Below are positions 10,275 to 19,768 of a stretch of 64,000 bases of DNA, one piece after another. This DNA comes from Gillisia sp. Hel1_33_143 (GTDB taxonomy: Bacteria; Bacteroidota; Bacteroidia; Flavobacteriales; Flavobacteriaceae), in the NCBI RefSeq assembly GCF_900104765.1, contig NZ_LT629737.1, positions 1,488,001 through 1,552,000 of the forward strand. Reading direction: 5' to 3'. Each line of letters begins with the position of its first letter. Position 1 is the stretch's first letter. The notes below the pieces were generated by a model. The model saw only the letters and a program-made list of their open reading frames with translations. It searched no databases and was not told the origin of the DNA. Made by a program: the position numbers and the translations under genes.

Positions 10275-10307
10275 GGTTCGTCCCGGTAATTACCGGGTTC
10301 GAAAACC
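10275..10307. promoter_or_regulatory. Stem-loop between rpsN and rpsH
   Basis: A perfect 16-base palindrome CCCGGTAATTACCGGG (10282-10297) is flanked by GGTTCG and CGAAAACC, which extend the stem with small bulges. It is unusually GC-rich for this AT-rich region and is not followed by a T-run, so a simple terminator is unlikely. S8 binds its own mRNA in the spc operon of E. coli; a similar role here is only a guess. Confidence 0.5.
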
Positions 10308-10326
10308 ATTACCGCAAATCAAGTAT

Positions 10327-10725
10327 ATGACTACAGATCCTATTGCAGATTATTTAACAAGAATTAGAAACGCCGTAGCTGCCAACCACCGTGTTGTTGA
10401 GATACCGGCTTCTAATCTTAAAAAGGAGATCACTAAAATATTATTCGATCAAGGATATATTCTTAGTTACAAATTTGAAGATAATTCCACACAAGGAATT
10501 ATTAAAATAGCTCTTAAGTATGACAAATTAACTAAAGAGCCAGTAATAAAAGAAATTCAACGAATAAGTAAACCCGGTTTACGTAAGTATGCTGGAGCTA
10601 ACGAGCTACCTAGAATCTTAAACGGTCTTGGAGTTGCTATTGTTTCTACTTCTCACGGAGTAATGACAGGGAAGCAAGCCAAAGCTGAAAAAGTTGGTGG
10701 TGAAGTGTTGTGTTACGTTTACTAA
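10327..10725 (+). CDS. rpsH: 30S ribosomal protein S8
   Basis: Primary 16S rRNA-binding protein of the 30S platform and spc-operon repressor in E. coli. The 132-aa product begins MTTDPIADYLTRIRNAV and ends with STSHGVMTGKQAKAEKVGGE, both family hallmarks. It follows an unusual 70-base gap containing a GC-rich stem-loop. Confidence 0.99.
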   Translation: MTTDPIADYLTRIRNAVAANHRVVEIPASNLKKEITKILFDQGYILSYKFEDNSTQGIIKIALKYDKLTKEPVIKEIQRISKPGLRKYAGANELPRILNGLGVAIVSTSHGVMTGKQAKAEKVGGEVLCYVY

Positions 10726-10743
10726 TACTTAAAGACTTAAGAA

Positions 10744-11286
10744 ATGTCAAGAATAGGTAAAAGCCCAATCACAATTCCAGATGGCGTTACAGTAGACGTA
10801 AAGGACGGGATAGTGACGGTTAAAGGAAAATTAGGAGAGTTAAAACAAGAATTTAGCGATATCGAGATCAAGATCGAAGATGGAGTTATTACATTCGAGC
10901 GTTTCTCTGACAAGAAAGACCAGAAATCAAAACACGGTTTATACCGTGCGTTGGTAAATAATATGATTGAAGGAGTTTCAAATGGCTTTAGTAAGCAATT
11001 GGAATTGGTAGGTGTAGGTTATCGTGCATCTAACCAGGGAAATAAATTGGATTTAGCAATTGGATTCTCTCACAATATTGTATTTGAAGTGGCTCCAGAG
11101 GTTACTGTGGAAACAGTTTCAGATAAGGGTAAAAACCCAATCGTGAAATTAACTTCACATGATAAGCAATTGGTAGGCCAGATAGCATCTAAAATTCGTT
11201 CCTTCAGAGCTCCAGAGCCTTACAAAGGAAAAGGAATTAAGTTTGTAGGAGAACAATTAAGAAGAAAAGCAGGTAAATCAGCTTAA
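10744..11286 (+). CDS. rplF: 50S ribosomal protein L6
   Basis: L6 sits near the factor-binding site of the 50S. The 180-aa protein shows [15 protein letters not shown] at the N-terminus and the C-terminal [16 protein letters not shown] of the duplicated L6 fold. Standard length, in canonical spc order. Confidence 0.99.
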   Translation: MSRIGKSPITIPDGVTVDVKDGIVTVKGKLGELKQEFSDIEIKIEDGVITFERFSDKKDQKSKHGLYRALVNNMIEGVSNGFSKQLELVGVGYRASNQGNKLDLAIGFSHNIVFEVAPEVTVETVSDKGKNPIVKLTSHDKQLVGQIASKIRSFRAPEPYKGKGIKFVGEQLRRKAGKSA

Positions 11287-11299
11287 TAAGAGTTTAGAT

Positions 11300-11656
11300 A
11301 TGGCATTTTCAAAACAAGATAGAAGAAATAAGATTAAGAAGAGGATTCGTAAGGACATTACGGGTACCCAAAGTCGTCCAAGATTGGCAGTATTTAGAAG
11401 TAATAAAGAAATTTATGCTCAGATAGTTGACGATGTGGAAGGAAAAACTTTGGTTGCAGCTTCTTCTAGAGATAAAGACGTGTCATCAGCAGAAGGCAAT
11501 AAAATCGACAAAGCTACTTTAGTCGGAAAAAGCCTTGCTGAAAGAGCGCTAAAAGCCGGAATAGAAACTATTTCTTTTGATAGAGGTGGTTATTTATATC
11601 ACGGAAGAGTTAAATCATTGGCAGATGGTGCCCGTGAAGGCGGACTAAAATTCTAA
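11300..11656 (+). CDS. rplR: 50S ribosomal protein L18
   Basis: L18 binds 5S rRNA with L5. The 118-aa protein has [20 protein letters not shown] early and [20 protein letters not shown] at the end, the conserved L18 C-terminus. Six bases separate it from rpsE. Confidence 0.99.
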   Translation: MAFSKQDRRNKIKKRIRKDITGTQSRPRLAVFRSNKEIYAQIVDDVEGKTLVAASSRDKDVSSAEGNKIDKATLVGKSLAERALKAGIETISFDRGGYLYHGRVKSLADGAREGGLKF

Positions 11657-11662
11657 TAAGAT

Positions 11663-12187
11663 ATGTATCAAGATTATAAAAATGTAGAACTTGTAAAGCC
11701 AGCCGGTCTTGAATTGAAAGATCGTTTGGTGGGAGTACAACGTGTTACAAAAGTTACTAAGGGTGGTAGAGCATTTGGTTTTTCTGCTATTGTAGTAGTA
11801 GGTGATGAAAACGGAGTTGTTGGTCAAGGTTTAGGTAAATCTAAAGAGGTTGCCGATGCTATTGCTAAAGCCGTGGAAGACGCAAAGAAAAACTTAGTGA
11901 GAATTCCTTTGAATAAAGGAACGATACCTCATGAGCAAAAAGGTAAATACGGAGGAGCAAGAATTTTGCTTATACCAGCAGCTACCGGTACTGGAGTTAT
12001 AGCAGGTGGAGCAATTCGTGCCGTATTAGAATCTGTAGGAGTACATGATGTACTTTCTAAGAATCAAGGTTCTTCTAACCCTCATAACGTAGTTAAAGCC
12101 ACTTTTGATGCATTATTGCAATTAAGAAGTGCTCAAACTGTAGCTAAGCAACGCGGAGTTACATTAGATAAAGTATTTAAAGGTTAA
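11663..12187 (+). CDS. rpsE: 30S ribosomal protein S5
   Basis: S5 acts in decoding accuracy and mRNA unwinding. The 174-aa product has the double-stranded-RNA-binding segment [20 protein letters not shown] and the conserved VRAVLE-like [16 protein letters not shown] region. It starts [15 protein letters not shown], a short N-terminus common in Bacteroidota. Confidence 0.99.
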   Translation: MYQDYKNVELVKPAGLELKDRLVGVQRVTKVTKGGRAFGFSAIVVVGDENGVVGQGLGKSKEVADAIAKAVEDAKKNLVRIPLNKGTIPHEQKGKYGGARILLIPAATGTGVIAGGAIRAVLESVGVHDVLSKNQGSSNPHNVVKATFDALLQLRSAQTVAKQRGVTLDKVFKG

Positions 12188-12199
12188 TTCAAGGATAAA

Positions 12200-12382
12200 A
12201 TGGGAAAGATAAAAGTAACACAGGTTAAAAGTGCGATCAAACGTACAGCAAACCAAAAACGTACTTTGGAAGCACTTGGTCTTAGAAAACTAAACCAAAC
12301 TGTAGAGCACGAAAACACACCAAATATCCTTGGTATGGTAAATAAAGTTTCACACTTAGTTTCTTTTGAAGAAACAAAATAA
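12200..12382 (+). CDS. rpmD: 50S ribosomal protein L30
   Basis: Small 50S protein, 60 aa, with IKVTQVKSAI, followed by TLEALGLRKLNQTVEHENTP, the canonical bacterial L30 sequence. It lies between rpsE and rplO, 8 bases before the latter. Confidence 0.98.
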   Translation: MGKIKVTQVKSAIKRTANQKRTLEALGLRKLNQTVEHENTPNILGMVNKVSHLVSFEETK

Positions 12383-12390
12383 TAAATCAC

Positions 12391-12843
12391 ATGGATTTAA
12401 GTAACTTAAAACCTGCAGAAGGTTCAGTTCAAAGTAACAGCAAGCGTGTAGGACGTGGAGAAGGATCCGGTAAAGGTGGTACTGCCACTCGTGGTCACAA
12501 AGGTGCAAAATCTCGCTCTGGTTACTCAAAGAAGATTGGTTTTGAAGGTGGGCAAATGCCACTTCAAAGACGTGTACCGAAGTTTGGTTTTACAAACAGA
12601 AATCGTAAAGTATACCAAGGGATCAACTTAGATACCTTACAAACACTTGTAGATAATGGAAACGTAACAGATTCTGTTGATATGAATGTTTTGGTAGAAA
12701 ACGGTCTTGTTAGAAAAAACGAGCAAGTTAAGATATTAGGTAGAGGAGAATTAAAAGCAAAGTTGAAAATATCTGTTCATAAATTTACTGCCTCAGCAAA
12801 GGATGCTATAGAAGCTGCCGGAGGTGAAGTAGTTACTTTATAA
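12391..12843 (+). CDS. rplO: 50S ribosomal protein L15
   Basis: Late-assembly 50S protein. The 150-aa product begins MDLSNLKPAEGSVQSNSKRV and contains GRGEGSGKGGTATRGHKGAK and FEGGQMPLQRRVPKFGF, diagnostic of L15. It ends 10 bases before secY, the usual spc-operon arrangement. Confidence 0.99.
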   Translation: MDLSNLKPAEGSVQSNSKRVGRGEGSGKGGTATRGHKGAKSRSGYSKKIGFEGGQMPLQRRVPKFGFTNRNRKVYQGINLDTLQTLVDNGNVTDSVDMNVLVENGLVRKNEQVKILGRGELKAKLKISVHKFTASAKDAIEAAGGEVVTL

Positions 12844-12853
12844 TAGATAAACT

Positions 12854-14191
12854 ATGAAATTTATCAATACTATTAAGAATATCTGGAAAATCGAGGAACT
12901 AAAAAATAGAATTTTAGTTACCCTAGGTCTATTGTTAGTTTACAGGTTTGGAGCCCAGGTTGTATTACCTGGGATCGATGCTGCACAGTTATCGAATCTT
13001 GCCAGTCAAACCGATAGTGGACTTTTGGGTCTTCTTAATGCCTTTACAGGAGGAGCATTTTCAAATGCTTCCGTATTCGCATTAGGGATCATGCCTTATA
13101 TTTCTGCTTCTATCGTAGTGCAGTTAATGGGAATTGCGGTTCCTTACCTGCAAAAGCTTCAAAAAGAAGGAGAGAGTGGAAGAAGAAGAATTAATCAAAT
13201 TACAAGATGGTTAACTATTGCAATTACCTTGGTTCAAGGTCCTGGTTATATCTATAACCTTTTTGCTACATTACCTCAAAGTGCATTCTTATTAGGGGAT
13301 AACATTACCTTCATAGTTTCTTCAGTAATTATACTTACAACAGGTACCATCTTCGCGATGTGGCTTGGGGAGCGTATTACAGATAAAGGAATTGGTAACG
13401 GAATCTCATTATTAATTATGGTTGGTATCATCGCTCGTTTGCCTTTGGCTTTCGTTCAAGAATTCGCATCTCGCGTATTTGAATCTAACGGTGGTTTGAT
13501 AATGATCTTAATAGAATTGGTGATTTGGTTTGCTATTATCTTTGCGTCTATCATGCTAGTAATGGCAGTAAGACAGATTCCAGTACAATATGCAAGAAGA
13601 AGTGCAACTGGTGGGTATGAGAAGAATGTATTTGGATCAAGACAGTATATTCCTCTTAAATTAAACGCATCTGGGGTAATGCCTATCATCTTTGCTCAGG
13701 CAATTATGTTTATTCCGGCAGCCGTTGCAGGTTTATCTGATGGGGAAACCTCTCAGGGGATCGCAGCTGCTTTCAGTAATATCTTCGGGTTCTGGTATAA
13801 CCTTGTATTTGCTTTGTTAATCATTGTATTTACATACTTCTATACGGCTATAACAGTTCCAACTAATAAAATGGCAGATGATCTTAAGAGAAGTGGTGGT
13901 TTTATTCCAGGGATTCGTCCAGGAGGAGAAACTGCAGAATTTCTTGATAGAGTAATGTCTCAAATTACCCTTCCAGGGTCAGTTTTCCTAGCATTGATTG
14001 CAGTGTTCCCTGCTATCGTAATGCAATTGTTGGGTGTGCAGCAAAGTTGGGCATTGTTCTTTGGAGGTACTTCACTATTAATTTTAGTGGGGGTTGCGAT
14101 TGATACTATGCAACAGGTAAACTCATATTTGCTTAATAGGCATTATGATGGCTTGATGAAAACAGGTAAAAATAGAAAAGCAGTAGCGTAA
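12854..14191 (+). CDS. secY: Preprotein translocase subunit SecY
   Basis: Channel subunit of the Sec translocon in the inner membrane. The 445-aa protein has the expected ten hydrophobic segments and motifs [14 protein letters not shown] (near residues 77-90), [10 protein letters not shown] (near 179) and QIPVQYARR. It sits between rplO and infA. In many bacteria adk and map lie between secY and infA; here infA follows after 2 bases. Confidence 0.99.
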   Translation: MKFINTIKNIWKIEELKNRILVTLGLLLVYRFGAQVVLPGIDAAQLSNLASQTDSGLLGLLNAFTGGAFSNASVFALGIMPYISASIVVQLMGIAVPYLQKLQKEGESGRRRINQITRWLTIAITLVQGPGYIYNLFATLPQSAFLLGDNITFIVSSVIILTTGTIFAMWLGERITDKGIGNGISLLIMVGIIARLPLAFVQEFASRVFESNGGLIMILIELVIWFAIIFASIMLVMAVRQIPVQYARRSATGGYEKNVFGSRQYIPLKLNASGVMPIIFAQAIMFIPAAVAGLSDGETSQGIAAAFSNIFGFWYNLVFALLIIVFTYFYTAITVPTNKMADDLKRSGGFIPGIRPGGETAEFLDRVMSQITLPGSVFLALIAVFPAIVMQLLGVQQSWALFFGGTSLLILVGVAIDTMQQVNSYLLNRHYDGLMKTGKNRKAVA

Positions 14192-14193
14192 CT

Positions 14194-14409
14194 ATGGCAA
14201 AACAATCAGCAATAGAACAAGATGGTACTATAATCGAAGCGTTGTCTAATGCAATGTTTCGAGTAGAACTTGAAAACGGTCACGTTGTGACAGCTCATAT
14301 CTCTGGAAAGATGCGTATGCATTACATTAAATTGTTACCAGGAGATAAAGTAAAATTGGAAATGAGCCCTTATGATTTATCTAAGGCTCGAATAACATAC
14401 AGATACTAA
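14194..14409 (+). CDS. infA: Translation initiation factor IF-1
   Basis: S1-type OB-fold factor that occupies the A site during initiation. The 71-aa protein begins [20 protein letters not shown] and ends [33 protein letters not shown] is the typical core. Two bases after secY, so translationally coupled. Confidence 0.99.
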   Translation: MAKQSAIEQDGTIIEALSNAMFRVELENGHVVTAHISGKMRMHYIKLLPGDKVKLEMSPYDLSKARITYRY

Positions 14410-14440
14410 AAACAAATTCAGGTAATTGCAAAATTTTTAA

Positions 14441-14448
14441 TACTTTTG
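14441..14448 (+). promoter_or_regulatory. Internal -7 box before rpmJ
   Basis: TACTTTTG matches TAnnTTTG. The -33 region is weak (TTCA at 14417-14420, about 20 bases upstream). A start near 14453 would leave a leader of about 75 bases containing a small hairpin (TAATCG 14480-14485 with CGATTA 14501-14506). This may be a secondary promoter for rpmJ-rpsM-rpsK-rpsD-rpoA-rplQ. Confidence 0.5.
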
Positions 14449-14528
14449 CAGTCTGAAAAATTTGTGATAGTAAAATGCTTAATCGCGGTTTTATTAATTA
14501 CGATTAGGAAATACATAAACCTATAGAG

Positions 14529-14645
14529 ATGAAAGTTAGAGCATCAGTTAAAAAAAGGAGTGCCGAGTGCAAGATTGTGCGAAGAAAAGGCAGACTTTAC
14601 GTTATTAACAAAAAGAATCCTAGATTTAAACAAAGACAAGGCTAA
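14529..14645 (+). CDS. rpmJ: 50S ribosomal protein L36, zinc-free type
   Basis: A 38-codon gene that is easily missed. The product starts [17 protein letters not shown] and ends NPRFKQRQG, matching L36 over its full length. Of the zinc ligands of classical L36 (Cys11, Cys14, Cys27, His near 33) only Cys14 is present, so this is the C-minus, zinc-independent form. It lies between infA and rpsM, its usual place, 2 bases before rpsM. Confidence 0.97.
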   Translation: MKVRASVKKRSAECKIVRRKGRLYVINKKNPRFKQRQG

Positions 14646-14647
14646 TT

Positions 14648-15022
14648 ATGGCAAGAATTGCAGGGGTTGATATACCAAAACAAAAGCGAGGAGTTATAGC
14701 GTTAACCTATATCTTCGGAATTGGCAAAAGCAGATCTCAAGAGATCTTGAAAGAAGCCAAGGTAGATGAGAGCACCAAAGTTTCAGATTGGTCCGATGAT
14801 GAAATCGGAAGAATTCGTGAAGCTGTGGGAACTTATAAAATTGAAGGTGAACTACGTTCAGAAGTACAAATGAGCATTAAACGTCTTATGGATATAGGAT
14901 GTTACCGTGGTGTTCGTCATAGATCAGGACTTCCATTAAGAGGTCAACGTACCAAGAACAATTCACGTACCAGAAAAGGTAGAAGAAAAACAGTTGCTAA
15001 TAAGAAGAAAGCAACTAAATAA
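14648..15022 (+). CDS. rpsM: 30S ribosomal protein S13
   Basis: S13 in the 30S head contacts P-site tRNA and bridges to the 50S. The 124-aa product begins [20 protein letters not shown] and ends with the conserved [19 protein letters not shown] plus a basic tail. First gene of the alpha block, canonical order. Confidence 0.99.
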   Translation: MARIAGVDIPKQKRGVIALTYIFGIGKSRSQEILKEAKVDESTKVSDWSDDEIGRIREAVGTYKIEGELRSEVQMSIKRLMDIGCYRGVRHRSGLPLRGQRTKNNSRTRKGRRKTVANKKKATK

Positions 15023-15030
15023 TAAGTAAG

Positions 15031-15423
15031 ATGGCAAAAACTCAAAAAGCAGCTCAAAAGAAACGTAAAGTAATCGTTGAGTCTAATGGAGAAGCGCATG
15101 TTACTGCTTCTTTTAACAATATCATTATTTCTTTAACCAACAAAAAAGGAGATTTAATCTCTTGGTCTTCTGCCGGTAAAATGGGCTTTAGAGGGTCTAA
15201 GAAGAATACTCCTTACGCTGCACAATTAGCTGCAGAAGATTGTTCTAAAGTAGCTCATGAAGCTGGTTTGCGTAAAGTTAAGGTGTTTGTTAAAGGACCA
15301 GGAAATGGTAGAGAATCTGCAATCCGTTCTATTCACAATGCAGGAATTGAAGTAACAGAAATTATTGATGTTACTCCATTACCGCACAACGGATGTAGAC
15401 CTCCAAAAAGACGTAGAGTTTAA
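15031..15423 (+). CDS. rpsK: 30S ribosomal protein S11
   Basis: S11 of the 30S platform. The 130-aa product has [37 protein letters not shown] and the C-terminal [18 protein letters not shown], diagnostic of S11. It is followed by a 90-base gap with a hairpin and T-run before rpsD. Confidence 0.99.
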   Translation: MAKTQKAAQKKRKVIVESNGEAHVTASFNNIIISLTNKKGDLISWSSAGKMGFRGSKKNTPYAAQLAAEDCSKVAHEAGLRKVKVFVKGPGNGRESAIRSIHNAGIEVTEIIDVTPLPHNGCRPPKRRRV

Positions 15424-15453
15424 TTATTAAGTATAAACAAAGAAAGCACTATA

Positions 15454-15499
15454 GATTATCGAAGGACAGTGACCTTAATTCATAATCGCTTTTTTTTTT
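15454..15499 (+). promoter_or_regulatory. Hairpin plus T10 in the rpsD leader
   Basis: In the rpsK-rpsD gap GATTAT (15454-15459) can pair with ATAATC (15482-15487), enclosing a nested AAGG/CCTT stem (15462-15465 with 15473-15476), followed two bases later by ten T residues (15490-15499). This looks like an attenuator or weak intrinsic terminator. S4 is the usual repressor of this operon, so autoregulation at this point is an attractive but unproven reading. Confidence 0.5.
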
Positions 15500-15513
15500 A
15501 AAAACAATTTTCA

Positions 15514-16119
15514 ATGGCAAGATATACTGGTCCAAAGACTAAGATAGCACGTAAATTTGGCGAGGCTATATTCGGAGACGATAAGTCTTTCGAAAAAAGA
15601 AACTATCCTCCGGGACAACACGGTAATAACCGTAGAAGAGGGAAAAAATCTGAATATGCAATCCAATTAATGGAGAAGCAAAAGGCTAAATATACTTATG
15701 GTGTATTAGAGCGTCAATTCAGAAACATGTTTGAAAAAGCTACACGTTCACAAGGTATTACCGGTGAAGTACTTTTACAATTATGTGAGTCTCGTTTGGA
15801 TAATGTTGTTTACAGAATGGGAATTTCTCCATCAAGACCTGGTGCGAGACAATTGGTTTCTCACAGACACATTACTGTAAACGGTGAAGTGATGAATATT
15901 CCTTCTTACCAGTTAAAGCCTGGAGATGTTGTAGGGGTAAGAGAAAAATCAAAATCTTTGGATGCAATTCAAAGTTCACTTTCTAATTCAAGTGCTACTT
16001 ACGAGTGGATCACTTGGAACAATGATACTAAATTGGGAACTTATGTTTCCGTTCCTGGAAGAGTTCAAATTCCAGAAAATATAAATGAACAATTCATCGT
16101 CGAATTATATTCGAAATAA
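15514..16119 (+). CDS. rpsD: 30S ribosomal protein S4
   Basis: S4 initiates assembly of the 30S body. The 201-aa protein begins [18 protein letters not shown], has the NYPPGQHG segment and the S4 RNA-binding domain ([16 protein letters not shown]...HRHITVNG). No zinc-binding cysteine cluster is present at the N-terminus. It precedes rpoA as in many bacteria. Confidence 0.99.
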   Translation: MARYTGPKTKIARKFGEAIFGDDKSFEKRNYPPGQHGNNRRRGKKSEYAIQLMEKQKAKYTYGVLERQFRNMFEKATRSQGITGEVLLQLCESRLDNVVYRMGISPSRPGARQLVSHRHITVNGEVMNIPSYQLKPGDVVGVREKSKSLDAIQSSLSNSSATYEWITWNNDTKLGTYVSVPGRVQIPENINEQFIVELYSK

Positions 16120-16139
16120 TAATTCACAGAAGTCGTAAT

Positions 16140-17132
16140 ATGGCAATACTAAATTTTCAGAAGCCCGATAAAGTTATAATGATTGATTCAACCGATTTCG
16201 AAGGGAAATTTGAATTTCGCCCTTTGGAACCAGGATATGGATTGACTGTTGGTAACGCTTTAAGAAGAGTACTGTTATCATCATTAGAAGGATTTGCAAT
16301 AACTTCAGTTCGCATTGAAGGTGTTGATCATGAATTCTCTACAATCCCTGGCGTGGTAGAAGATGTAACAGAAATTATATTGAACCTGAAACAAGTAAGG
16401 TTTAAAAGGCAAATTGATGAAATAGACAATGAAGCCGTTACAATTTCTGTTTCCGGTCAAGAACAGCTTACTGCTGGTCATTTCCAGAAATTTATCTCAG
16501 GTTTTCAAATTCTAAATCCAGATTTAGTTATTTGTAATTTAGATAAAAAAGTAAGTTTCAATATGGAGCTTACTGTGGAAAAAGGAAGAGGTTATGTTCC
16601 TGCAGAAGAGAACAAAAAAGCCAATGCTCCTTTAGGAACTATCTTTACAGATTCGGTATATACACCAATAAAAAATGTAAAGTATAGTATAGAGAATTAC
16701 CGTGTTGAACAAAAAACCGATTATGAGAAATTGGTATTTGAGATCAGCAGTGATGGTTCTATTCATCCTAAGGATGCCTTAACTGAGGCAGCTAAAACCT
16801 TGATACACCACTTTATGTTGTTCTCTGATGAGCGTATAACTCTAGAGGCTGATGAAATTGCGCAAACTGAAACTTATGATGAAGAATCCCTTCATATGAG
16901 ACAGTTGCTTAAAACCAAATTGGTAGATATGGATCTTTCTGTTAGAGCACTTAACTGTTTAAAGGCAGCTGAAGTTGATACCTTGGGAGATTTAGTATCT
17001 TACAATAAAAATGACTTAATGAAGTTCCGTAACTTCGGTAAGAAATCTTTAACCGAGCTTGAAGAGCTTGTGAATAATAAAGGTTTAAACTTTGGTATGG
17101 ATCTATCAAAATATAAATTGGATAAAGACTAG
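16140..17132 (+). CDS. rpoA: RNA polymerase alpha subunit
   Basis: Scaffold subunit of RNA polymerase. The 330-aa protein has the N-terminal dimerisation domain ([20 protein letters not shown], residues about 31-50) and a C-terminal DNA/activator-contact domain near 245-320 with [20 protein letters not shown] and [11 protein letters not shown]. Standard length and position between rpsD and rplQ. Confidence 0.99.
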   Translation: MAILNFQKPDKVIMIDSTDFEGKFEFRPLEPGYGLTVGNALRRVLLSSLEGFAITSVRIEGVDHEFSTIPGVVEDVTEIILNLKQVRFKRQIDEIDNEAVTISVSGQEQLTAGHFQKFISGFQILNPDLVICNLDKKVSFNMELTVEKGRGYVPAEENKKANAPLGTIFTDSVYTPIKNVKYSIENYRVEQKTDYEKLVFEISSDGSIHPKDALTEAAKTLIHHFMLFSDERITLEADEIAQTETYDEESLHMRQLLKTKLVDMDLSVRALNCLKAAEVDTLGDLVSYNKNDLMKFRNFGKKSLTELEELVNNKGLNFGMDLSKYKLDKD

Positions 17133-17171
17133 TTTCCAGTTTCTGGATAATAGGTCTAAAAGAGAATAGTA

Positions 17172-17669
17172 ATGAGACACGGAAAGAAAATAAATCACTT
17201 AGGAAGAAAAACGGCGCACCGTAAGTCTATGTTAGCAAACATGGCTTGTTCCCTAATTGAGCACAAGCGTATTAACACTACTGTTGCTAAAGCTAAAGCT
17301 TTAAAGCAGTTTGTTGAGCCTTTGGTTACCAAATCTAAAGAAGACACTACACACAATAGAAGATTAGTTTTTGCTAAACTTCGTCAAAAAGAATTCGTTG
17401 CAGAATTGTTTCGTGATGTAGCACCTAAGATTGGAGACCGTCCAGGAGGTTATACAAGAATTATAAAACTAGGTAATCGTTTAGGAGATAATGCTGATAT
17501 GGCAATGATCGAATTTGTAGATTACAATGAAGTTTATAATCTTACTAAGCCAGAGAAGAAAAAATCTACTCGTAGAGCAGGTAAGAAAAAAGATGCTGAT
17601 GCGGCTGCAGCTCCTGCTAAAGCAGAAAGCAAAAGCACAGAGAAAAAAGACGATAAAAAAGAAGAGTAG
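17172..17669 (+). CDS. rplQ: 50S ribosomal protein L17 with C-terminal extension
   Basis: The core (residues 1 to about 120) is typical L17: [20 protein letters not shown], later [20 protein letters not shown]. Residues about 130-165 form an extra Lys/Ala/Glu-rich, probably disordered tail, making the protein longer (165 aa) than the E. coli homologue. Such tails are common in Bacteroidota L17. Last gene of the super-operon, followed by a strong terminator. Confidence 0.98.
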   Translation: MRHGKKINHLGRKTAHRKSMLANMACSLIEHKRINTTVAKAKALKQFVEPLVTKSKEDTTHNRRLVFAKLRQKEFVAELFRDVAPKIGDRPGGYTRIIKLGNRLGDNADMAMIEFVDYNEVYNLTKPEKKKSTRRAGKKKDADAAAAPAKAESKSTEKKDDKKEE

Positions 17670-17695
17670 TAATGATTCTTTTAAATCAATTTAAT

Positions 17696-17732
17696 AAAAA
17701 GGATAAGCCATTTAGGTTTATCCTTTTTTTTT
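17696..17732 (+). terminator. Terminator of the ribosomal super-operon
   Basis: AAAAAGGATAAGCC pairs with GGTTTATCCTTTTT around the loop ATTTA (one G-U pair), giving a 14-bp stem running into a nine-T tract (17724-17732). A textbook intrinsic terminator 26 bases after the rplQ stop codon. Confidence 0.9.
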
Positions 17733-17838
17733 GCTTTGTAGAGAAATCCTCGTCAAATTATCCTTATTAAAAAATCTTTAATATCTATCATGGTAAATTA
17801 TTATTTAACAACTCTACAAGTGATATTGTAAAGATGTT

Positions 17839-17846
17839 TAAATTTG
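17839..17846 (+). promoter_or_regulatory. -7 box before carA
   Basis: TAAATTTG matches TAnnTTTG, 22 bases before the carA ATG; no convincing TTTG lies 19 bases upstream. A nearby CAACTTTG at 17850-17857 is a weaker alternative. Either implies a very short 5' leader. Confidence 0.55.
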
Positions 17847-17868
17847 CCGCAACTTTGTAAACTAAGAC

Positions 17869-18978
17869 ATGAAATACCAATCTAGAAAAAAAGCGATTAT
17901 CTTATTAGCAGACGGGACCATTTTTCATGGTAAATCTGTAGGAGATAAGGATGGAAGTGCCGTAGGTGAAGTTTGTTTCAATACGGGAATGACCGGTTAT
18001 CAGGAGATCTTTACAGATCCATCTTATTTTGGGCAATTAATGGTGACAACCAATGCTCATATTGGTAATTATGGTACTATAAGGGAAGAAAATGAATCTG
18101 ATAAAGCAAAAATATCAGGTTTGATCTGTAAGAATTTTAGTTACAACTATTCAAGACCTAGGGCAGAAGCTTCTTTAGAATCATTTTTAAACGATAGTAA
18201 TCTATTTGCAATTTCGGATGTTGATACCAGAGCATTGGTTACTTATATCCGTGAGAATGGAGCTATGAATGCAATTATTTCTACAGACGTAGACAACATA
18301 GAGGGGCTTAAGGCTCAACTGGAAAAAGTTCCAGATATGAATGGTCTCGAATTAGCTTCTAAAGTTTCTACGAAGGAGCCCTATTATTTTGGTAATGAAA
18401 ATGCCACCTATAAAATAGCAGCGCTAGATATAGGTATCAAAAAGAATATTTTAAGAAATCTTGCTGATAGAGATGCATATATAAAGGTGTTCCCATATAA
18501 TGCTACTTATGAAGATTTAAGCAAATGGAAACCAGATGGTTACTTTCTGTCTAATGGCCCGGGAGATCCTAAACCATTATCAGATGCTATAGCTCTTACC
18601 AAAACTATTATAGAGAATAATCACCCTTTATTTGGAATATGTCTTGGTCATCAGGTCATTGCAATTGCCAATGATATATCAACATATAAAATGCACCATG
18701 GGCATAGAGGTATTAATCATCCTGTAAAAAATCTTAAAACCGGGAAAGGGGAAATCACATCTCAAAATCATGGTTTTGCAGTAGACAGAAAAGAGGCTGA
18801 AGCAAATCCCGAAATTAGCATCACTCATATTTGTTTAAATGACGATACTATTGGAGGATTAGAAATGACCAATAAAAATTGTTTTTCTGTACAATATCAC
18901 CCCGAGGCGAGCCCTGGGCCGCACGATGCCAGTTATCTTTTTGACGAATTTATAGACAGAATTAAAGCGACAAAATAA
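17869..18978 (+). CDS. carA: Carbamoyl-phosphate synthase small subunit
   Basis: Glutamine amidotransferase subunit that feeds ammonia to CarB for carbamoyl phosphate, the precursor of pyrimidines and arginine. The 369-aa protein has the N-terminal small-subunit domain (GMTGYQEIFTDPSYFGQ) and a class I glutaminase domain with SNGPGDP, the nucleophile Cys258 in FGICLGHQ, and His344/Glu346 in QYHPEASPGP. Full length. carB is not adjacent; the gene is flanked by its own promoter and terminator, so it appears to be transcribed alone. Confidence 0.97.
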   Translation: MKYQSRKKAIILLADGTIFHGKSVGDKDGSAVGEVCFNTGMTGYQEIFTDPSYFGQLMVTTNAHIGNYGTIREENESDKAKISGLICKNFSYNYSRPRAEASLESFLNDSNLFAISDVDTRALVTYIRENGAMNAIISTDVDNIEGLKAQLEKVPDMNGLELASKVSTKEPYYFGNENATYKIAALDIGIKKNILRNLADRDAYIKVFPYNATYEDLSKWKPDGYFLSNGPGDPKPLSDAIALTKTIIENNHPLFGICLGHQVIAIANDISTYKMHHGHRGINHPVKNLKTGKGEITSQNHGFAVDRKEAEANPEISITHICLNDDTIGGLEMTNKNCFSVQYHPEASPGPHDASYLFDEFIDRIKATK

Positions 18979-18999
18979 AATTTGTAATTAATATTATGT

Positions 19000-19030
19000 A
19001 AAACTCGGGGTTTAAGCCTCGGGTTTTCTT
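19000..19030 (+). terminator. Terminator of carA
   Basis: AAAACTCGGGG pairs with CCTCGGGTTTT around the loop TTTAAG (two G-U pairs), ending in TTTTCTT. An intrinsic terminator 21 bases after carA. Confidence 0.8.
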
Positions 19031-19081
19031 ATTTATATTCATTTTAAGCGTTAATTATGTAAAGATATTGTAATTAAAAAT

Positions 19082-19089
19082 TAGATTTG
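19082..19089 (+). promoter_or_regulatory. -7 box before the 182-aa secreted protein gene
   Basis: TAGATTTG matches TAnnTTTG exactly, 29 bases before the next ATG. The -33 region has no clear TTTG at the ideal distance. It lies just past the carA terminator, supporting an independent transcript. Confidence 0.5.
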
Positions 19090-19118
19090 CGGATAACCAT
19101 CAATCAAAAACTAATTTA

Positions 19119-19667
19119 ATGAAACAATTTTTTACTACACTATGCCTATTAATGGGGGTACTATCTTATTCTCAAAATTCAACTCAAAATCAATTCTCTT
19201 TAAATTTTTTAATTCCTTCTTTAGAATATGAAATTGCCGTAACTAAGAATACCACTGTAGATGCAGTATTAGGGATGGGATTTGGCTATCACGATGCTTC
19301 TTACCTAGATAATCCTGAATATGGCATTTATCCTCAATTCGAAACTCAATATAGATATTATTACAATCTTGATAAAAGAATGGAGAAAGGTAAAAAGACA
19401 TCAGAGAACAGTGGGAATTATCTTGCTGCTGTAGGACTTATTGCTAGTGGTGATCCTATTTTAGGAGATATGCAATTAAATAATGATTATAGTGGTTTTG
19501 TTGGGCCGGCATGGGGATTGCAACGGGTTTACAGCGGAAATTTCAAGTTGAATTTGACTCTAGGATTAGGTTTAGGTTTTAATAATGTTGATAATGCCTA
19601 TTTGGCCTCTCAAATATCCTTTCAGCTTGGGTTTAAGTTGGGGAAAGAAAACCCTGAGCGTAAATAG
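19119..19667 (+). CDS. Secreted beta-rich protein of unknown function, probable outer-membrane barrel
   Basis: 182 aa with a signal peptide (MKQFFTTLCLLMGVLSYSQ, cleavage near residue 17-19). The mature part alternates polar and hydrophobic residues with aromatic strand ends and Gly-rich turns (FSLNFLIPSLEYEIAVTKN, LTLGLGLGFNN, ISFQLGFKLG), as in small 8-stranded outer-membrane beta-barrels. I do not recognise a named family. It lies between carA and another secreted barrel-like protein, apparently with its own promoter. Function unknown. Confidence 0.75.
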   Translation: MKQFFTTLCLLMGVLSYSQNSTQNQFSLNFLIPSLEYEIAVTKNTTVDAVLGMGFGYHDASYLDNPEYGIYPQFETQYRYYYNLDKRMEKGKKTSENSGNYLAAVGLIASGDPILGDMQLNNDYSGFVGPAWGLQRVYSGNFKLNLTLGLGLGFNNVDNAYLASQISFQLGFKLGKENPERK

Positions 19668-19768
19668 ACGAAATTTTTATTATAAGAATTACAAATTGCG
19701 CTGATTGTTAAGTTTCCATACTAAATTTCATCTCTATCTATATAATAGCTATCAAATAAATATTCTTC

